NCBI GenBank assembly: GCA_017881725.1
Contig: JADGQO010000094.1
Location: 1-36,031, forward strand
Source of the DNA: Fibrobacteria bacterium
GTDB taxonomy: Bacteria; Fibrobacterota; Fibrobacteria; UBA11236
Length of the DNA stretch: 36,031 bases
Direction of reading: 5' to 3'
Shown here: one piece after another, positions 33,049-36,031 of the stretch
Layout of the letters: each line of letters begins with the position of its first letter
Numbering within the stretch: position 1 is the first letter of the stretch
Position numbers and translations under genes: made by a program
The notes under the pieces: generated by a model
What the model was told of the DNA's origin: nothing
The model's database searches: none
The model's input: the letters and a program-made list of their open reading frames with translations, nothing else

Positions 33049-34083
33049 TCATTGCTTTGGCCGACCGAGTTTTTTGATGTCTTCTTCAATCTCCTTTAAG
33101 CTTTGCTCCTTCTCAAGCTGCCTCTGGCTAATCCTGTATTTTTCAAACTCCGCCTCCGACTTCTGCACCGCCTTTTCATGGCTTATCTTCCCTGCGTGCG
33201 TGAGCAATTCCCGGCCGTTCAATTGCAGAATGGCGTCCAAACGCTCAATCCAAGTCGCCATGTACATCGGCGTTCTCTGCTGCGCCATGGTTTCGGCAAA
33301 TGCCAGATATTGTTCCACGAGCAATCCGAGTAACTTCATTTCATCCTCGGTCAGGTAATTCTTCGCAATGTTTACGTCCGATTTTTTGATGACCAATGAG
33401 CTCTGCTTGTCGAAGGATTGCATTCCCAGCAGCGGTAAATCGGCATCAACCCGTCGGTACACCAGCTCGGCCGCGGTTTGCCGGCTGAGAGCCCAAAGCA
33501 ATTTATTTTGCACCACCTTGAAGAACTTCAAGGTTTTTTCATCCTTGGGATTGTAGTCGATACTTGTAGTATAGATGTCTTTGATTTTCTGGTAGAAAAA
33601 CCGTTCCGAAATCCGTATCTCACGAATACGTTCTTGCAATTCGTTGAAATAATTCATGGAATTGCCCGATTTGAAGCGGTCGTCATTGAGGGCAAAACCC
33701 TTGATGATATATTCTTTGAGACGCTGAGTCGCCCAAATCCTGAACTGCGTGCCTTGCGGTGATTTCACGCGGTATCCGACGGAAATAATGACGTCAAGAT
33801 TGTAATGCCGCAAGGTTTTTTCTTGAGTCTTGCCTGCAATGGCGCCATGTTGAGTGGTGTGTCGGAATTCCCGACATACCACTTTTTCGTCTAGCTCCCC
33901 CTCGGAAAAAACATTTTGGATGTGCTCGGTTATGGTGGTTCGGCCCTTCCCGAACAGTTCCGCCATTTGGATTTGGGTAAGCCACACCGTTTCATCTTCA
34001 AGACGAACGTCTATCTTGATTTTTCCCGTCGACGACGTATACAGGATGATTTCCGACGCGTTGGGCTGCAATTCTTGGTCCAT
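33049..34083 (-). CDS. RhuM-family protein (second copy)
   Basis: The 344-residue product shows the same plan: VWLTQIQMAELFGKGRTTITEH (helix-turn-helix-like), HYNLDVIISVGYRVKSPQGTQFRIWATQRLKEYIIKGF, SERFFYQKIKDIY and a helical C terminus with Lys/Glu-rich repeats (KSEAEFEKYRISQRQLEKEQ) suggesting a coiled coil. It lies 15 bases after hsdS and 25 bases before the other RhuM gene, so all are one transcription unit. No clear ribosome-binding site precedes its ATG, which fits coupled translation with hsdS. Its base composition is lower in GC than fmt or the sugar cluster. Confidence 0.9.
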   Translation of the reverse strand: MDQELQPNASEIILYTSSTGKIKIDVRLEDETVWLTQIQMAELFGKGRTTITEHIQNVFSEGELDEKVVCREFRHTTQHGAIAGKTQEKTLRHYNLDVIISVGYRVKSPQGTQFRIWATQRLKEYIIKGFALNDDRFKSGNSMNYFNELQERIREIRISERFFYQKIKDIYTTSIDYNPKDEKTLKFFKVVQNKLLWALSRQTAAELVYRRVDADLPLLGMQSFDKQSSLVIKKSDVNIAKNYLTEDEMKLLGLLVEQYLAFAETMAQQRTPMYMATWIERLDAILQLNGRELLTHAGKISHEKAVQKSEAEFEKYRISQRQLEKEQSLKEIEEDIKKLGRPKQ

Positions 34084-34098
34084 ATTAAAAAAAGCGTT

Positions 34099-35526
34099 TC
34101 ATGGTAGCATCTTATTGAATAGGTCGGATTGGACTGGGTTGGCTGTTTTTTTCGGATTGAATCCGCTTTTGATCCGCCCGGGCTTTACTGGATGAACTTG
34201 TAAATCAACCTTATGCGTTGCCGATTCGGCCTGGTCGGTGACGGATGAGGTTATGGTAGTTGTGGGTCGAAGTTGGGATTCGAAGTGGGTCGGCACCCGG
34301 GATAAATCCAATTCGCCTTGGAAGGCTTTTTGGCTTAGGGCACCGTAGAGGGTTTCCAAATCTGCCAAGGTCCTTTGATAGCTTGATTTGGTGCTTTCTG
34401 TTTTCTCAACAATGGAGGCGAATTTATTCTGAAGTGTTTGCCTGGGAACAGGAATTAATTGCTGTAGTAGTTTAGCCTTTGAAATATTTGGCATGGAACC
34501 AGAAGCGCCTCCCGCCAATGATTGTATCGCTTTTCGTTGCGCCTTATTTGTAAGCAATTTCCAAAGATATAAGGGATTAATTTTTGAATCTGTTTTTATA
34601 ACAAGACGAAATATTAGGTCTGGCATCAAAAGTCTAGGACGAGTCTTAAACACATAGGCACATGCCGCAACTAATTCATACGTGTTTTTCCGAGTAAATA
34701 AAAGATCGCCATTTCGGACTTCGATTTTGCTTTTGGAATTATAATCTCCAATCAATGCCTTATTTTCATCCGCGTTATATTCGCAGCTTGTAACGGCACC
34801 AAGTTTAAGGACGCCCCACTCATCATGAGATTGTGATTTTCTTGCTTCACATTGAGGGCTCCAGCCACTATCAATATTATCAAGAATATCTCCGATCCTC
34901 TTCTTCTCCCACCCCTTCTCATTCCTCACCGGATCCCCGAACATCTCCAAGAAAACGCTCTTCAGAAGTTGATCCAGTTGTGAGAGATCCTTTTTACGCT
35001 GGGCAATCAGGCCCTCCACTCTCCCCAGCAAATGCGAAATGCGGACTTGGTCTTCAAGTGGCGGGAGAGGGATTTGGATATTAACCAAGTTCCCCCTAGA
35101 AATTCTAGTTCGCGTCGTTCCGGTTGCGAGGGTCTCCATTTGAATACGCGTTGACTTGTCATTTAGTACATGAACTAGGTATCCTAAATCAACTTCTGGA
35201 TTGTTTGGTCGAATTATGCAAATGTCGACAACAGTAACACATAGTCCAGACATTTTCGGAAAAAGACAACATCTGCCCAGTGGATCGGGCATTCTTGCAA
35301 GTAGAATATCCCCCTCATTTAGATATGTGCACCGTAGTTCTTTCGCTTTTGCACTTGTAAGTCGACGATTCGATTTGTTTATAAACCTTCGTTCACCAAT
35401 ATCTGCTAGTTGAATTAGCCGTACATCACCGAGTGGATCTTGGTCTTTACTTTCAACCCAATCGCCATCAGTGAAGACTCCATTTTTAGCGATAATATTC
35501 GAAATCTTAACGATTGGTTTCTTCAC
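34099..35526 (-). CDS. hsdS: Type I restriction-modification specificity subunit
   Basis: HsdS selects the DNA target of a type I restriction-modification complex and docks HsdM and HsdR. The 475-residue product has two target-recognition domains (about 1-150 and 200-350) with GDILLARMPD and NGDLLFTRKNTYE, each followed by a conserved coiled-coil region: LPPLEDQVRISHLLGRVEGLIAQ (about 153-176) and PRQTLQNKFASIVEKTE. The segment LYGALSQKAFQGEL precedes an unusual 60-residue C-terminal tail rich in Thr, Ser, Lys and Pro. The start is GTG, overlapping the nuclease stop as GTGA. The region is lower in GC than its flanks, typical of exchanged TRDs. No hsdM or hsdR lies within the window; the operon comes from the right. 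Confidence 0.93.
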   Translation of the reverse strand: MKKPIVKISNIIAKNGVFTDGDWVESKDQDPLGDVRLIQLADIGERRFINKSNRRLTSAKAKELRCTYLNEGDILLARMPDPLGRCCLFPKMSGLCVTVVDICIIRPNNPEVDLGYLVHVLNDKSTRIQMETLATGTTRTRISRGNLVNIQIPLPPLEDQVRISHLLGRVEGLIAQRKKDLSQLDQLLKSVFLEMFGDPVRNEKGWEKKRIGDILDNIDSGWSPQCEARKSQSHDEWGVLKLGAVTSCEYNADENKALIGDYNSKSKIEVRNGDLLFTRKNTYELVAACAYVFKTRPRLLMPDLIFRLVIKTDSKINPLYLWKLLTNKAQRKAIQSLAGGASGSMPNISKAKLLQQLIPVPRQTLQNKFASIVEKTESTKSSYQRTLADLETLYGALSQKAFQGELDLSRVPTHFESQLRPTTTITSSVTDQAESATHKVDLQVHPVKPGRIKSGFNPKKTANPVQSDLFNKMLP

Positions 35527-36031
35527 AATTCCTTGCCTATTCTGTTCAGTACAAGTCTTCCCGTATTGAACCGGCCACGAACCCGTCCCCGCTGGGCGTT
35601 GCGGGGCGCAGCACCCCGCAGAGGGGGTAGCGGAAAACGCGCAACGTTTGCAGCGAGGGGGAAACTTCCCCCTCCTAAATTTCTCCTCACTGAACTACTC
35701 ATTCCCCACCCGCTCTTCTCCGCCAACGTCGCCTCAATCACCTTGCGTTCTTTTTCGATTTCTCGCATCAGCTCCTGCTCGCTGGGAAGGAATTGCAGGT
35801 ATTTGGAGGCGAAGATTTGCCGGCCTTCGCTGAGCACGGAATATTTGGCTACGGCTTCGCTTTTGTCGGAACAGAGAATGAGTCCGATGGTGGGATTATC
35901 ACCCTCTACCTTGAAGCGATCTTCGAAGAGGCGTACATAGCCATCCATCTGGCCGATGTCGCGGTGGGTGAGCTTGCCGATTTTCAGATCGATGAGCAAA
36001 AAGCATTTGAGTAGGTAGTTGTAAAAGACGA
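35523..36031 (-). CDS. YhcG/DUF1016-type PDDEXK nuclease, C-terminal part (5' end outside window)
   Basis: The frame runs off the right edge, and its last about 170 residues are seen. VFYNYLLKCFLLIDLKIGK followed by LTHRDIGQMDGYVR is the core of the YhcG (DUF1016 C-terminal) PDDEXK nuclease: the Asp and Lys of LIDLKIGK are the D-x-K of the active site. The segment GLILCSDKSEAVAKYSVLSEG and on to LMREIEKER completes the fold. The final about 55 residues, from about SSSVRRN on, are Gly/Pro/Arg-rich and do not belong to the family. They are encoded by a palindromic repeat (35601-35674). The stop overlaps hsdS as GTGA. Such nucleases are frequent next to type I restriction genes; whether it cuts DNA alone or with the complex is unknown. 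Confidence 0.85.
   Translation of the reverse strand, partial: VFYNYLLKCFLLIDLKIGKLTHRDIGQMDGYVRLFEDRFKVEGDNPTIGLILCSDKSEAVAKYSVLSEGRQIFASKYLQFLPSEQELMREIEKERKVIEATLAEKSGWGMSSSVRRNLGGGSFPLAANVARFPLPPLRGAAPRNAQRGRVRGRFNTGRLVLNRIGKEL
35601..35674. repeat. Palindromic repeat element inside the nuclease 3' end
   Basis: GCGGGG (35601-35606) and CCCCGC (35614-35619) form one hairpin. GAGGGGGAA (35655-35663) and TTCCCCCTC (35666-35674) form a second, almost loop-free one. Together they look like a dispersed intergenic palindromic element that now encodes the C-terminal tail of the nuclease. Confidence 0.55.

Noticed and set aside
31995-36031. CRISPR array or tRNA attachment site beside the defence island
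   Set aside because: I found no regularly spaced repeats and no tRNA-like cloverleaf or flanking direct repeats in the window.

Overview
The window is a GC-rich, densely packed stretch of bacterial chromosome with 30 genes I can support, plus one gene fossil and genes cut by both window edges. The organism looks Gram-negative: there are several outer-membrane beta-barrels, two lipoproteins and O-antigen-type sugar genes. Beta-propeller-like and LamG surface proteins, an orphan caspase-like protein and many in-frame low-complexity inserts in housekeeping enzymes suggest a Fibrobacterota-like or similar deep lineage. This taxonomic guess is an inference and is weak; no rRNA or tRNA gene is present to settle it.

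Layout. 1-4590: end of a secreted repeat protein, rpe, a fossil of an FMN reductase gene, an arylamine N-acetyltransferase-like gene, a sterol-desaturase-family gene, aroC and a MazG-type pyrophosphohydrolase. 4845-12135: surface-polysaccharide functions (two GT4 glycosyltransferases, a PAP2 phosphatase, an Omp85-like barrel, a Wzx/MATE-like flippase and a zinc-ribbon methyltransferase). 12240-17999: a minus-strand operon of a large lipoprotein, an ECF sigma factor, a membrane-spanning anti-sigma-like protein and a caspase-like protease joined to a C-terminal beta-barrel. 18291-23950: an SH3b protein, another barrel, rsmB and a LamG lipoprotein. 24023-30642: a CDP-sugar pathway (rfbF, rfbG, C-methyltransferase, 3,5-epimerase, reductase), then a methyltransferase and a GT2. 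30822-31790: fmt. 31995-36031: a lower-GC defence island with a YhcG/DUF1016-type nuclease, HsdS and two tandem RhuM proteins, transcribed as one unit that runs in from beyond the right edge.

How the genes work together. rfbF and rfbG should make CDP-4-keto-6-deoxyglucose. The C-methyltransferase, epimerase and reductase would then convert it to a branched (C-methyl) deoxysugar, the same logic as the NovV/T/W/U/S noviose pathway but with a CDP carrier. The GTs, flippase and PAP2 phosphatase fit assembly and export of a surface glycan. The caspase operon joins an outer-membrane lipoprotein, a sigma/anti-sigma pair and an envelope caspase fold, and reads as an envelope-to-nucleus-free signalling or proteolysis module; this is the least explained set of genes here. 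The right-hand island is the specificity and accessory part of a type I restriction-modification locus, whose hsdM and hsdR must lie outside the window if they exist.

Starts were moved from the longest open frame wherever the leader, ribosome-binding site, family alignment or gene overlap decided the matter. Two good sigma-70-type promoters were found by eye (18195-18224 plus strand; 30690-30718 minus strand). No intergenic stretch exceeds 300 bases.
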